A DNA stretch of 64,000 nucleotides from assembly GCA_965116965.1 (NCBI GenBank), contig OZ220743.1:3720001-3784000 (forward strand). The letters run 5' to 3'. This stretch comes from Aldehydirespirator sp965116965 (GTDB lineage: Bacteria > Actinomycetota > Acidimicrobiia > Acidimicrobiales > Aldehydirespiratoraceae). Under the pieces are notes generated by a model. That model searched no databases. It worked only from the letters and a program-made list of their open reading frames with translations, and had not been told where the DNA came from. The position numbers and the translations under genes were made by a program. This document shows, one piece after another, positions 44,899 through 53,927 of the stretch. Numbering within the stretch: the stretch's first letter is position 1; every line of letters begins with the position of its first letter.

Positions 44899-47521
44899 CG
44901 CGTCCTCCTGTCGTCGAGGATTGCAGGTTGAGCGCATCTTGAAGGAAGCGGAGTTGGAGCAGCAGCAGGTTCTCGGCCACCTCCTCCTGGGGGGTCATGT
45001 GGGTGATCCCGCTGAGGGGCAGCACGGTGTGGGGCCGGCCTGCCTCGGTCAGCGCCTGCGAGAGCCTCAGGGTGTGAGCGGCCACCACGTTGTCGTCGGC
45101 GAGGCCGTGGATCAGCATCAGCGGGCGCCGCAGGCTGGGCGCGAGGGGCGTCAGATCGGTTCGCTCGTAGTTGCCGGGCTCGGACGACGGGTGGCCCAGG
45201 TAGCGCTCGGTGTAGTGGGTGTCGTAGAGGCGCCAGTCGGTGACCGGGGCGCCGGCGACGGCCGCCGCGAACACGTCGGGGCGGCGCAGCACGGCCAGCG
45301 CGGCCAGGTACCCGCCGAAGGACCACCCCCTGATGGCCACCCTTGTCAGGTCGAGCCTCGGGTAGCGGTCGGCGGCTGCGTGGAGGGCTTCGATCTGGTC
45401 TTCGAGGACCGGGCCTGCCAGGTCGCCCCGCACGGCCCGCTCGAAGGCCGGACCCCGGCCGGGCGTACCCCGGCCGTCCACCACCAGCACGGCGAAGCCC
45501 TGGTCGGCGAACCATTGCGCGGTGTGGAACAGTGCCTCGGCCCGCTGCACCCGCTGGGCGTGGGGACCGCCGTAGGGGTCGAGCAGCACCGGCAGCGGGC
45601 CGTCGCCGTGCCCGGCGGAGTCCGAGGGCATGACCAGGGCCGAGACGAGCCGGCGGGGCCCGAGCTCGACGATCTCGACGTTGAGCTCCAGGTCCGGTTC
45701 GACCGCATGGGACGCGATCAGCAGGTCTCGCCCGCCTCCGCGGGGCGACCGGACCGTGCAGCGCCGCCCGGAGTGCTCGAGCGAGCGGCTGATTGTGACA
45801 ACCGTGTCGCCGCCCACGGCCACGCCGTGCACTCCCGGACCTGAGGTGAGCCATTCGAGGGCTCCGTCCCAGCCGACGCGGGCCACATGGACTTCGGCCG
45901 GGTCAACCGAGGCGGTCACGATGGTGCCGGCCTCATCGGCGTGGTGAACGGCGCGGACCTGCATGTCATCCGGTGTGAGCGCATCGCCGTCCACACACAG
46001 CCGCTTAGCTGCGTCGCGGTCCTGGGCGCGGGTCGAACCTCTGTCAGAAGTCCACCTCTGAGGGGGTGAAGTCGCAGGAAGTTCGCCTGATCCCCGGTCT
46101 TCGACTGTGACGAGCCTCGCGCCGGCCAGCCTCGGCACGCCTGGAACGAGATCAACCCAGCCGGCATCGGTGAAGCGGCGCAGGAGCCGGCATGCCCCGG
46201 TGTCGGGGTCGGCCTGCAATACGCCAAGGGTGCGCTGGTCGCGGGTCTGGACGGTGAGCAGCAGACCGTCGGTGCTCCAGCGCACCCCGGCCAGGTACTC
46301 CCAGCCGCTCTCATCCCAGGCCACATCCACCCGGCCGGTACCGTCCGGACCGGTCCCGCCGCCAGAGTCGGCTGCGCGCGCGCCATGGCCGACGCCCGCG
46401 CCACTGGCAGCGCCCGCGCCAGCGCCACCGCCACCGCCATGGCCAGCAACAGCGCCCGCGCCAGCGCCACCGCCATCGGCAGCAACAGCGCCCGCAACAG
46501 CGCCCGCAACAGCGCCCGCGCCAGCGCCATGGCCAGCAACAGCGCCCGCGCCAGCGCCACCGCCACCGGCAGCGCCATGGCCAGCGGCAGCGGCAGCGCC
46601 AGCGCCGGCATCGAAGACCGCGAGGCTCACCGCGGCGTTGGCTTCGCCCGCGGCCGGGTAGCGGACCTCGACGGGCTCGCGGCCGGGTGAGGAAGGATCC
46701 GCGATCCACCAGCGGGACACCGCCGCGGTGTCCACCCGGGCGGCCAGCAGGCGCCGGCTGTCGGGGGACCACCAGTGCCCGCGGGTGCGTCCCATCTCCT
46801 CGGCGGCCACGAACTCTGCCGACCCCCAGCTCACCTTCTCGCCGGGTTCGTCGATCACGGCGCGGTCCCCAGCGGCGTCGCCGGTCACCCGCAGAGCCGA
46901 CCCAGCCACGTAGGCCACCTGCGATCCATCGGGCGACAGGCGGGGATCGAACGCGCCCGGCAACGCCGCCAGCGGCTCGGGAGGGCCGCCCTCGACGAGG
47001 CGCACCCGCCACAGCCGCCCGTCCAGCGCGAATACCGCGGCGGTCAGTCCCTCGTCGGCGTCATAGGAGACGATGCCCCCGGCCGTCTCCCGCACCCGCT
47101 CGCGCCGGGCCCGCTCGGCCGCCGGCACGCCGCCGTCGCCGTTGCTCTCGCCGCCGTGATCCTCGCTGCCGTTGCTCTCTCCGTCTCCGTCGCTCTCGCC
47201 GCCGCCCTCGCCATCGCAATCCTTGCCGTCCCCACCTGTGCCCTCGCCGCCGTGATCCTCGCTGCCGTTGCTCTCTCCGTCTCTGTCGCTCTCGCCGCTG
47301 CCGTCGCCGGGATCAGCGAGACGCCGCGGGTCGGCCACGAGGCGCTCGACGCCGGTGGTGACATCCATAACCCACATTGAGTTGACTGCATCGACCGGTC
47401 CCGATGAGCGCAGGAACACCACCCGGGCACCGTCGTCGGACACTACGATGTCGCGGGGCTCGCCCAGCGTGAAGCGCCGGGTGAGGGCCTGGCGCCTGGG
47501 GAACGACTCAGACCCGTCCAC
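44882..47521 (-). CDS. S9 family peptidase (DPP-IV-like) with two low-complexity expansions
   Basis: 879 residues beginning at 47521. The N-terminal beta-propeller (SWGSAEFVAAEEMGRTRGHWW, as in DPP IV) precedes a C-terminal alpha/beta hydrolase with GWSFGGYLA (nucleophile), GLADDNV (Asp) and SGITHMTPQEE (His). It should cleave dipeptides from proline-rich or other peptides. Two tracts are unusual: residues 72-127 (47140-47308) are Gly/Ser/Asp/Glu-rich and contain a 32-residue tandem duplication; residues 301-392 (46345-46621) are almost only Ala and Gly with a few His. No signal peptide is seen. Confidence 0.85.
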   Translation of the reverse strand: MDGSESFPRRQALTRRFTLGEPRDIVVSDDGARVVFLRSSGPVDAVNSMWVMDVTTGVERLVADPRRLADPGDGSGESDRDGESNGSEDHGGEGTGGDGKDCDGEGGGESDGDGESNGSEDHGGESNGDGGVPAAERARRERVRETAGGIVSYDADEGLTAAVFALDGRLWRVRLVEGGPPEPLAALPGAFDPRLSPDGSQVAYVAGSALRVTGDAAGDRAVIDEPGEKVSWGSAEFVAAEEMGRTRGHWWSPDSRRLLAARVDTAAVSRWWIADPSSPGREPVEVRYPAAGEANAAVSLAVFDAGAGAAAAAGHGAAGGGGAGAGAVAGHGAGAGAVAGAVAGAVAADGGGAGAGAVAGHGGGGGAGAGAASGAGVGHGARAADSGGGTGPDGTGRVDVAWDESGWEYLAGVRWSTDGLLLTVQTRDQRTLGVLQADPDTGACRLLRRFTDAGWVDLVPGVPRLAGARLVTVEDRGSGELPATSPPQRWTSDRGSTRAQDRDAAKRLCVDGDALTPDDMQVRAVHHADEAGTIVTASVDPAEVHVARVGWDGALEWLTSGPGVHGVAVGGDTVVTISRSLEHSGRRCTVRSPRGGGRDLLIASHAVEPDLELNVEIVELGPRRLVSALVMPSDSAGHGDGPLPVLLDPYGGPHAQRVQRAEALFHTAQWFADQGFAVLVVDGRGTPGRGPAFERAVRGDLAGPVLEDQIEALHAAADRYPRLDLTRVAIRGWSFGGYLAALAVLRRPDVFAAAVAGAPVTDWRLYDTHYTERYLGHPSSEPGNYERTDLTPLAPSLRRPLMLIHGLADDNVVAAHTLRLSQALTEAGRPHTVLPLSGITHMTPQEEVAENLLLLQLRFLQDALNLQSSTTGGRDEPEQ

Positions 47522-47539
47522 GCGTTCCCGCCGGGCTCA

Positions 47540-47640
47540 GAGGCCGAGCGGACAGGCCGCGACCGTTGAATGAATGCGTGCGGCGCGCAGCGAGGCCGTG
47601 GGCCGAGCGGCCCGTGAGCGAAGTGAACAAGAGCGGGAGT
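47540..47640 (+). repeat. Dispersed palindromic repeat, copy 4
   Basis: Head GAGGCCGAGCGG at 47540-47551 and core at 47590-47640 (GCGAGGCCGTGGGCCGAGCG, then GAACAAGAGCGGGAGT). It continues similar to copy 6 for another 25 bases (GACACCGCCGCGACACGAC). It lies between the S9 peptidase start and the bacterioferritin end. Confidence 0.8.
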
Positions 47641-47718
47641 GACACCGCCGCGACACGACGGGCTCTCATCTGTCCGCGCTCGCTCCGGGGCGCCGGGTGT
47701 GCCGGCAGAATCGGCCGC

Positions 47719-48189
47719 TTACTCGCCGACCTGGGACTGGAGGTACCTCTGGACGCCGATGTCGGCGATCATCGTCTGCTGGGTCTCGATCCAGTCGAGG
47801 TGGTCCTCCTCGCCCACCAGCAGGTGCTCCAGCAGCTCGCGGGTGCCCACGTCTCCCTGCTCGGTGGCCAGAGCCACTCCCCGGCGATAGCGGTCGATGG
47901 CGGCCACCTCGAGCAGCCGGTCGTTCTCCATCTGCTCCTCGACGGACTTGCCGGCCCGCACGCTGCTGAGGCTCTCCAGCCGGGGCATCCCGTCCAGGTA
48001 CAGGATGCGGTCCATCAGCTTCTCGGCGTCGTGCATCTCCTCGATCGACTCCTCGCGCATCTTGGCCGCCAGGCGGGTCCAGCCCCAGTCCTCGCACACC
48101 TTGGAATTGACGAAGTACTGGTTGATGGCGGTGACCTCGGCGGCCAGCGCCTCGTTCAGGAATTCGATGATCTCCGGTGAGCCCTGCAT
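47719..48189 (-). CDS. bfr: Bacterioferritin
   Basis: 156 residues from ATG 48189. The four-helix Bfr pattern is complete: Glu in LNEALAAEVTAINQYF, EEMHDAEKLMDRILYLDG with the di-iron Glu/His and the heme Met, Glu in KSVEEQMENDRLLE, and EEDHLDWIETQ. It stores iron as a 24-mer and oxidises Fe(II). Upstream on its strand stands GAGGTTAGGGTG, a weak half-site for a DtxR/IdeR regulator. Confidence 0.92.
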   Translation of the reverse strand: MQGSPEIIEFLNEALAAEVTAINQYFVNSKVCEDWGWTRLAAKMREESIEEMHDAEKLMDRILYLDGMPRLESLSSVRAGKSVEEQMENDRLLEVAAIDRYRRGVALATEQGDVGTRELLEHLLVGEEDHLDWIETQQTMIADIGVQRYLQSQVGE

Positions 48190-48249
48190 GGCCCCACCCT
48201 AACCTCGCCTGCTCCCATTGCCCGAAGCAACGGGATCGGGCCGGCGGGC

Positions 48250-49641
48250 TCAGTCCTCCACAACGTGCGAGGCGAAGCCATCCAGCGACCGCGACCAGGC
48301 AACCGGATCGACTGAACCGTCGGGGCCCAGGGCCTCCGCAGCTGCCTCGCCCATGGCCAGCACATGGTGCAGGTTGTCCAGCACGCCGAGCCCATGGCGT
48401 CCCAGCGACACGATTCGGACCTCAGCGAGCGAGCGCAGCCACTCCTCGACGGAGTCCCGAGCACTCATGGTGGCCGTCTCGTAGACGGGATAGACCGCCG
48501 GAAGCCGCCGCACCTCCACACGCTCCAGTTCAGGGACCTCCAGCCCGACGCGCGCCAAGTCACCGGCCACGAGTTCGCCGATGCGGCCGTCGGAGTGCTG
48601 CCACAACTCGTCGCCGGGCCAGCATGGGATCTCGGCACACAGCACGGTGCGCCCCGGCGGGTCGTCGCCGTCGCGGTAGTTCTTCGGCTCCGACAGGCGC
48701 GACACGGCCGTCTCCGCGCCGGGGAAGTAGTGAGCGTCGAACGGGGTGAACCGGTCACGGCCGATCACCAGGTACGCGAGCACGACAGCCCTGGTCCGGC
48801 ATTGTTCCAGGGCCTCGGTGACCGTAGCCGGCGGTGGCGGATCCACCGCAGCTGCCAGCGCCGTGACCGGCATGGTCGACAGGACCGCATCCGCGCCGAG
48901 TTCTCCACCGTCGATGTGCACCGACACGGCGGTCTCGGCCGCCTGGAGCCCGCCGACCCGAACGCCCAGCCGCAGGTCGACCCCGGCGCCGGCGGCGGCA
49001 TCGGCGAGGGCCTCGCTGAGCTGGCCGTAGCCGCGCCGGGGATAGAGGAAGCTGCGCCCCTGCGGCCGCGCCGCCCTGACGACGCGCTTCAGGACTTCGC
49101 CCGCGCTGGTGGCAGACACCCTGCGGCGAGCGAGCTCCCCGTCCAATAGACCAGCGTCGACGCCGTAGAGCTTGCGGGCGTAGGGCGCGTAGAACTCGCT
49201 GGCCACTGAAGGTCCCAGCCGACTGACCACCTCGTCCTCGAACGACGGCGGCCCTGCACTCCGGCGACGGCGCAGCGGTGCGGTGGCTGCATCGAGCGCG
49301 ACACAGGCTCCGAACGGCGGCGACAGGTTGCGCGCCATGTCCCCCGCCCGCAGCGGGAAAGCGATCCATCGTCCGTGCAGACGGATCCGGCCGTGGCGCG
49401 GCCTGACCTGCAAGTCGGGTCCGAGCACTGACCGGAACAACTCCAGGAACCGCTCGGGCGTGGCGGGATGCAGACGGTGGGAGCCGTAGTCCACCCGCTG
49501 GCCCGCGACCTCGAAGCTGCCGGCCATGCCGCCGACAGCCTCGGCGGCCTCCACCACGGTGCACCGATGGCCCGCCCGCGCGCTGCGCAGTGCCGCCATG
49601 AGCCCGGCTGGACCCGCGCCGACTACGACGATCTCAGCCAC
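48250..49641 (-). CDS. FAD-dependent amine oxidase/protoporphyrinogen oxidase-like
   Basis: 463 residues from GTG 49641. The dinucleotide fold IVVVGAGPAGLMAAL followed by VVEAAEAVGGMAGSFE defines the FAD site. Further motifs are YGSHRLHPATPERFLEL, YPRRGYGQLSEALADAA and a C-terminal VSLGRHGLGVLDNLHHVLAMG segment with the second FAD contact. This is the large HemY/UDP-galactopyranose mutase/phytoene desaturase superfamily. The substrate is open; the divergent NAD epimerase gene favours a sugar or lipid role. Confidence 0.8.
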   Translation of the reverse strand: MAEIVVVGAGPAGLMAALRSARAGHRCTVVEAAEAVGGMAGSFEVAGQRVDYGSHRLHPATPERFLELFRSVLGPDLQVRPRHGRIRLHGRWIAFPLRAGDMARNLSPPFGACVALDAATAPLRRRRSAGPPSFEDEVVSRLGPSVASEFYAPYARKLYGVDAGLLDGELARRRVSATSAGEVLKRVVRAARPQGRSFLYPRRGYGQLSEALADAAAGAGVDLRLGVRVGGLQAAETAVSVHIDGGELGADAVLSTMPVTALAAAVDPPPPATVTEALEQCRTRAVVLAYLVIGRDRFTPFDAHYFPGAETAVSRLSEPKNYRDGDDPPGRTVLCAEIPCWPGDELWQHSDGRIGELVAGDLARVGLEVPELERVEVRRLPAVYPVYETATMSARDSVEEWLRSLAEVRIVSLGRHGLGVLDNLHHVLAMGEAAAEALGPDGSVDPVAWSRSLDGFASHVVED

Positions 49642-49679
49642 GGGGGCCGCTCCGGTTGCTCATCGGGCCACAGCTCTTG

Positions 49680-49692
49680 TAAGGTATACCTA
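49680..49692 (+). promoter_or_regulatory. Palindromic iron-box-like sequence / leaderless promoter at epimerase start
   Basis: TAAGGTATACCTA stands directly before ATG 49693. It holds a perfect AGGTATACCT palindrome similar to DtxR/IdeR boxes. At the same time TAAGGT is a TANNNT -10 element seven bases before the start codon, the layout of leaderless actinobacterial transcripts. Both readings may hold. Confidence 0.45.
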
Positions 49693-50766
49693 ATGTCTGT
49701 TGTACCGCCTAACGAATATACCAGCAACGGTCGCGGGCGACAGCCCCGGCCAGAACAGGTCGCAGTGGTTACCGGAGCGGCCGGGTTCATCGGCTCCCAT
49801 CTCGTGGACCTGCTCCTTGATCGAGGCCACACGGTGATCGGTCTGGACTCCCTCGACCCCGCCTACAGCCCGACCCAGAAGCGGGCCAACGTGGCGGAGG
49901 CCGTGCGGCACCCCTCGTTCCGGCTGGAGGTCGGCGACCTACGGCGCGCCGACCTCGCCGCTTTGTTCGAAGGAGCCGCGACGGTGTACCACCTCGCGGC
50001 CCGAGCCGGCGTGCAGGACTCGTGGCAACAGGGCGCCACCGACACCTGGGAGGTCAACGTGGCCGGGACGCAGGCTGTGCTGGAAGCCGCGCTGGCCGCG
50101 GGTGTCGCTCGGGTGGTGCTGGCATCGAGCTCATCCGTCTACGGCGAGACCGCCACTCGGGGCGGTCCCCGCATCGTCAACCCGATCAGCCCCTACGGCG
50201 CCTCCAAGGCCGCCTGTGAGCACCTCGCCGACATATACGCCCGCCGGGGCCTCGAAGTCGTCACTCTGCGGTACTTCACCGTGTTCGGGCCCCGGCAGCG
50301 CCCCGACATGGCCATGCATCGCATCTTCGAAGCGACCCGGCCCGAAGGTCCCACGTTCTGCCGCCGGGGCTCAGGAGCACAAACACGCGAGTTCACTTTC
50401 GTGCGCGACGTGGCCGAAGCGACCGCCGCGGCGGCAACCGTCCCGTCGGCCGCCGGAAGGACCTTCGACGTCGGCGGAGGGGCCCGCCCCTCGCTCAACG
50501 ACGTGATCGCAGCGGCGGAAGTTGTAACCGGAGCCGCCGTGCGGGTTCGGACCGTGCCCCGGCCGGCCGGGGATCCCCAGGCGACGGCAGCCGATACCAA
50601 GCCGGCTCGCCAGTTGCTGGACTGGAGGCCTGTCACGTCCCTTCGCCAGGGTCTGGCCGAGCAGTGGGCGTGGCATCGACAGCGGTGGGATCCCGACGCC
50701 GACCGGGCCCTCCAGGCCCTGCTTGCGCGCTCGAATCCGAGCCGGCCGGTCCCAGCCCCGATCTGA
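49693..50766 (+). CDS. NAD-dependent epimerase/dehydratase (sugar nucleotide)
   Basis: 357 residues from ATG 49693. The extended SDR pattern is plain: VVTGAAGFIGSHLVDLLL (cofactor loop), VYHLAARAGVQ, LASSSSVYG with catalytic Ser and PYGASKAACE with Tyr-x-x-x-Lys, then YFTVFGPRQRPDMAM. It resembles UDP-glucose 4-epimerase/UDP-glucuronate epimerases. It probably supplies activated sugars for envelope glycans, in keeping with the glycosyltransferase-like genes at 50.6-52.3 and 55.0-56.7 kb. It overlaps the convergent membrane protein gene by 134 bp. Confidence 0.88.
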   Translation: MSVVPPNEYTSNGRGRQPRPEQVAVVTGAAGFIGSHLVDLLLDRGHTVIGLDSLDPAYSPTQKRANVAEAVRHPSFRLEVGDLRRADLAALFEGAATVYHLAARAGVQDSWQQGATDTWEVNVAGTQAVLEAALAAGVARVVLASSSSVYGETATRGGPRIVNPISPYGASKAACEHLADIYARRGLEVVTLRYFTVFGPRQRPDMAMHRIFEATRPEGPTFCRRGSGAQTREFTFVRDVAEATAAAATVPSAAGRTFDVGGGARPSLNDVIAAAEVVTGAAVRVRTVPRPAGDPQATAADTKPARQLLDWRPVTSLRQGLAEQWAWHRQRWDPDADRALQALLARSNPSRPVPAPI

Positions 50767-52267
50767 ACCACCCCCATAGGGCCATAGCGGCAAGCAGAAC
50801 CGTCCACACAACGGTCAACCACACCGCGTGGGCATCGAACAGGCGGTGGTCGGGCAAGAGCGTCGACCAAGCCTGATAGACGGGGTTCGCGGTCTGTTCG
50901 AAGTCCACTATCAGAGTGCGCCGCCCGGTCGATGACTCGACGACCAGCCACACCCAGTTGAAGACGCCCACGAAGCAGCCGGCCAGTGCCAGCCACCGGA
51001 GCGCGGCCAGCCGGTCGGCGAGCATCGCCACCGCCACCACCGCCACCGGGAGGACAACGACGACCTGTCGCCCGGGCCACCACCAGCCGTGCATCGTGAG
51101 GGCAACCCAGGTTGCCACCGCGTAACCGGCCCCGAACACCGCCACCAGGGCCGACCAGCCTTGCGGGCGACGCCAGCCCAGCGCGACAAGGGCGGGCACG
51201 GCAAGCAGGTACGCAGGGGTCCACGCAGCAAGCCCGAATCCCCTGTCCACCAGCAGGCCGGCAAGGCGCCGGCTCCGGCCCGCGTAGTCGGGGTCGTTGC
51301 CGAGAACCAGCAGCTCGCCGTCGACGAAATGATCCCCGCTCGCGTAGGCGGTCCAGCCGCCGTACACGCTGCGATGGAAGGCCAAGTAGACGGCCCCGGC
51401 AGCAGCGAGGACGGCGAAGAGGCCGAGCGGAAGAGCGCGAATCGCTTGTAGAGGCCGCGAGGCGCCGAGCGAGGCCGTGGCCCGAGCGGCCCGTGAGCGC
51501 AGCGAACAAGAGCGGGAAACACAACGCTGTGCCGCGACCCGCTCGCAATCTGACTTCGCTCGCTCCAGATCTAGCGCTAGCCGGCGCCTGTGGTCGGGCC
51601 ACAGCCGCACGGCGAGCACTACGGCCAGCACCGCGGCTACGGGCACGGACTTCACCGACAGCCACGGCAGGGCGACGATGCACACCAGGGCCAGGGCCCG
51701 CCCGGTGCGACCCAACGGTCCGGTGACCGCGGCCAGCCCCAGCGCCACGCAGAGCGCAGCCGGCATCTCGGGATAGACCTGAGTGGCGTAGCCCACCAGC
51801 GGCGGCGCCGCGTAGAAGGCGCCGACGACCAAGCCGCCCACCCCCACCCCTACCCCGAGCCGGCGGACCGCCAGCCACAGCGTGGCCGCGGCGGCAGCCG
51901 CCGCGAACACAGCCAGTGCGGCCTTGGCCGCGACCCATCCGCCCAAACGCATGGGCAGCGCCAGGAACCCGGGGAGCAGCGGATCGTGGGGGCTGACGCG
52001 CCGGCCCGAATCGTCGAGTTCGATTGTCTGGACGTTGAGGCTGATCTCGTGGTAGGGCTCGAACCGGCGCTCGTCGATCTCGTCGCTGATGTCGAGGTCG
52101 AAGTCCTCGCCGATGCTGATGGCCGTGGTCAGGTACTGGGGCTCGTCCCCGCTGACCTGCGCCCCGTAGGTGGCACGGGCGCCGATGGCGGGCAGGGCCG
52201 CGGCGAAGGTCCACACCGCCACCGCGGCCATGGTCAGCGCCGGCTTCGACGGCACCGGCAGCGTCAC
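50633..52267 (-). CDS. GT-C-like multi-pass membrane protein carrying an in-frame dispersed repeat
   Basis: 544 residues from GTG 52267, which overlaps the permease stop (GTGA). About ten hydrophobic segments. A SGDEPQYLT motif after the first segment is like the acidic loop of GT-C glycosyltransferases (ArnT/PMT type). Between two membrane segments, about residues 235-285, the protein is suddenly basic and Ser/Arg/Ala-rich (RSCSLRSRAARATASL); this part is exactly copy 5 of the dispersed repeat, read through without stop. The remaining sequence is continuous with a typical membrane protein. Function: sugar transfer to a lipid-linked acceptor is plausible but unproven. Confidence 0.7.
   Translation of the reverse strand: MTLPVPSKPALTMAAVAVWTFAAALPAIGARATYGAQVSGDEPQYLTTAISIGEDFDLDISDEIDERRFEPYHEISLNVQTIELDDSGRRVSPHDPLLPGFLALPMRLGGWVAAKAALAVFAAAAAAATLWLAVRRLGVGVGVGGLVVGAFYAAPPLVGYATQVYPEMPAALCVALGLAAVTGPLGRTGRALALVCIVALPWLSVKSVPVAAVLAVVLAVRLWPDHRRRLALDLERAKSDCERVAAQRCVSRSCSLRSRAARATASLGASRPLQAIRALPLGLFAVLAAAGAVYLAFHRSVYGGWTAYASGDHFVDGELLVLGNDPDYAGRSRRLAGLLVDRGFGLAAWTPAYLLAVPALVALGWRRPQGWSALVAVFGAGYAVATWVALTMHGWWWPGRQVVVVLPVAVVAVAMLADRLAALRWLALAGCFVGVFNWVWLVVESSTGRRTLIVDFEQTANPVYQAWSTLLPDHRLFDAHAVWLTVVWTVLLAAMALWGWFRSGLGPAGSDSSAQAGPGGPGRRRDPTAVDATPTARPDPGEGT
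51419..51517 (+). repeat. Dispersed palindromic repeat, copy 5 (inside coding sequence)
   Basis: Head GAGGCCGAGCGG at 51419-51430 and core at 51469-51517 (GCGAGGCCGTGGCCCGAGCG, then AACAAGAGCGGGAAA). It is inside the GT-C-like gene on the opposite strand and keeps the frame open. Confidence 0.82.
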
Positions 52268-53883
52268 AGCAGGTGATCGCGGCGGATCACCAGGAACCAC
52301 GTCAGCACGAACGACATGACCACCAATACCACCGCCATGATCCCGGCCTCGGCGATGAAGGCGTCCTCGAACGAGCCGAAGATCCTGGTGGCCAGCGTCG
52401 AGAAGCCCAACGGAGACACGAACAGGCTGATGGGAAGCTCCTTCATCACCGACAGCAGCACGAGGCCCACCCCAGCGAGCAATCCCGGTACCATCATCGG
52501 CAGGTCCACGGCGACGAACCGGCGAATCCGGCCGGCTCCGAGGATCCGGGCCGAGTCGTGCAGCCGGTCGGGAACGCTTCTCACCGCCACCAGCGTCACC
52601 CCCATGGCCAGCGATCCGAAGCGGACCATGTAGGCGAAGATCAGCAGGGCCAGAGTGTCGTTGAACAACTCGAACGCCAGATCCGACCGCAGCGTCCAGA
52701 ACCGCATCGACAGCGCGATGAGGATGCCGGGCAGGGCGAAAGTGCTGACCACCAGCGCGTGGGCGAACGAACCGGCCCGGGACCGGTACCGCCCGACGAG
52801 CAGGGCTATGGGCAGCACCGCCGCCGTCGAAACGACGGCCGCGACCACGCTGACCCCCAGGGTGTTCACGGTGGCGTCCAGCACGACGGAGGAGTCGATG
52901 GTGAGGGGCCGACCGCCGGTGGCCGACCTGATGAGGCCTCCCGCGGCCCAGTCCAGCAGCGCCACCAGGGGTGCACCCACCGCGCCCGCCGCGGCCAGTG
53001 CGACGAAGCCGGTCGCGGGGCCCCGCCAGCGACCGAGGCCGTAGATCATGGGACGGTGCGACTGGACTCCCGCGGCGTCGGGCAGCCGGTGCGAGAACCG
53101 GCGCTCTCCGATCACCACCAACGCAGCCAGCACCAGCAGGATCAGGCTCAACGCGAGCGCCACCGGCGGGTTGGCGAGCTGGTTGGTGGCGATGGCCCGC
53201 GTGAGCGTGTCGTAGCGCATGAGCTGCACCGCGCCGTAGTCACTGAGGGTGTAGAGGAACACCAGGAGCGTCCCGGCACCCATGGCCGTGGCCATCTGGG
53301 GCACGCAGACACGTCCGAAGACCTTGAGCGCAGTGTCGCCCAGCACCCTGGCGCTCTCCTCGAGGGTGCTGGGAAGCTGCCGCAGCCGGGCGGCGACCGG
53401 CAGGTACACGTAGGGGTAGGTCATGAGGGTCAGGACCAGCCACGCCCCGCGGAAGCCCCGAAGCTCCGGGGTGCGGTCCACCCCGACGCCGGTGAGCAGG
53501 TCGTTGGCCAGCCCGCCCGGGTTGAGCGTGTGGATGAACGCGGCCGCGCCGACGAAGGTGGGGAACACCAGCGGCAGCGGCAGCAGGAGGCGCCACAGCC
53601 GGATGAGCGGAACGTCGGTCCGGGTAGTGAGCCAGGCCAGGCCGGTGCCGAGGGCCAGTGCGGCGGCCGACACCGACACCGCGAGCTGCAGCGAGCGCCA
53701 CAGCGGCCCGATGGTGCGGTCGCTTACGAGCAGACCGGCCGGATCGGCCCCGGTGGCGAAGTTCCGGTAGACGAGATACACCCCGGGGAAGGCGAAGGCC
53801 GCGGCCAGGACCAGACCCGCCACCCGCAGCATCGGCGGAGCCCCCGAGCGGCGCCGCGGGCCCGTCGTCGTGCCGGCAGTCAC
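52264..53883 (-). CDS. Iron(III) ABC transporter permease (FbpB/AfuB-like, fused two-domain)
   Basis: 539 residues from GTG 53883. Two binding-protein-dependent transport domains in one chain with about 12 membrane segments; each has an EAA-type loop (ESARVLGDTALKVFGRVCVP and DSARILGAGRIRRFVAVDLP). This fused arrangement is typical of ferric iron permeases such as FbpB/HitB. It follows the binding protein gene by 44 bp. No ATPase gene adjoins it, so the ATPase is elsewhere or shared. Confidence 0.88.
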   Translation of the reverse strand: MTAGTTTGPRRRSGAPPMLRVAGLVLAAAFAFPGVYLVYRNFATGADPAGLLVSDRTIGPLWRSLQLAVSVSAAALALGTGLAWLTTRTDVPLIRLWRLLLPLPLVFPTFVGAAAFIHTLNPGGLANDLLTGVGVDRTPELRGFRGAWLVLTLMTYPYVYLPVAARLRQLPSTLEESARVLGDTALKVFGRVCVPQMATAMGAGTLLVFLYTLSDYGAVQLMRYDTLTRAIATNQLANPPVALALSLILLVLAALVVIGERRFSHRLPDAAGVQSHRPMIYGLGRWRGPATGFVALAAAGAVGAPLVALLDWAAGGLIRSATGGRPLTIDSSVVLDATVNTLGVSVVAAVVSTAAVLPIALLVGRYRSRAGSFAHALVVSTFALPGILIALSMRFWTLRSDLAFELFNDTLALLIFAYMVRFGSLAMGVTLVAVRSVPDRLHDSARILGAGRIRRFVAVDLPMMVPGLLAGVGLVLLSVMKELPISLFVSPLGFSTLATRIFGSFEDAFIAEAGIMAVVLVVMSFVLTWFLVIRRDHLL

Positions 53884-53927
53884 TGGTTGAGCATGCCGCC
53901 GCCTCGACCGCTAGCCACCTGGTCCCG

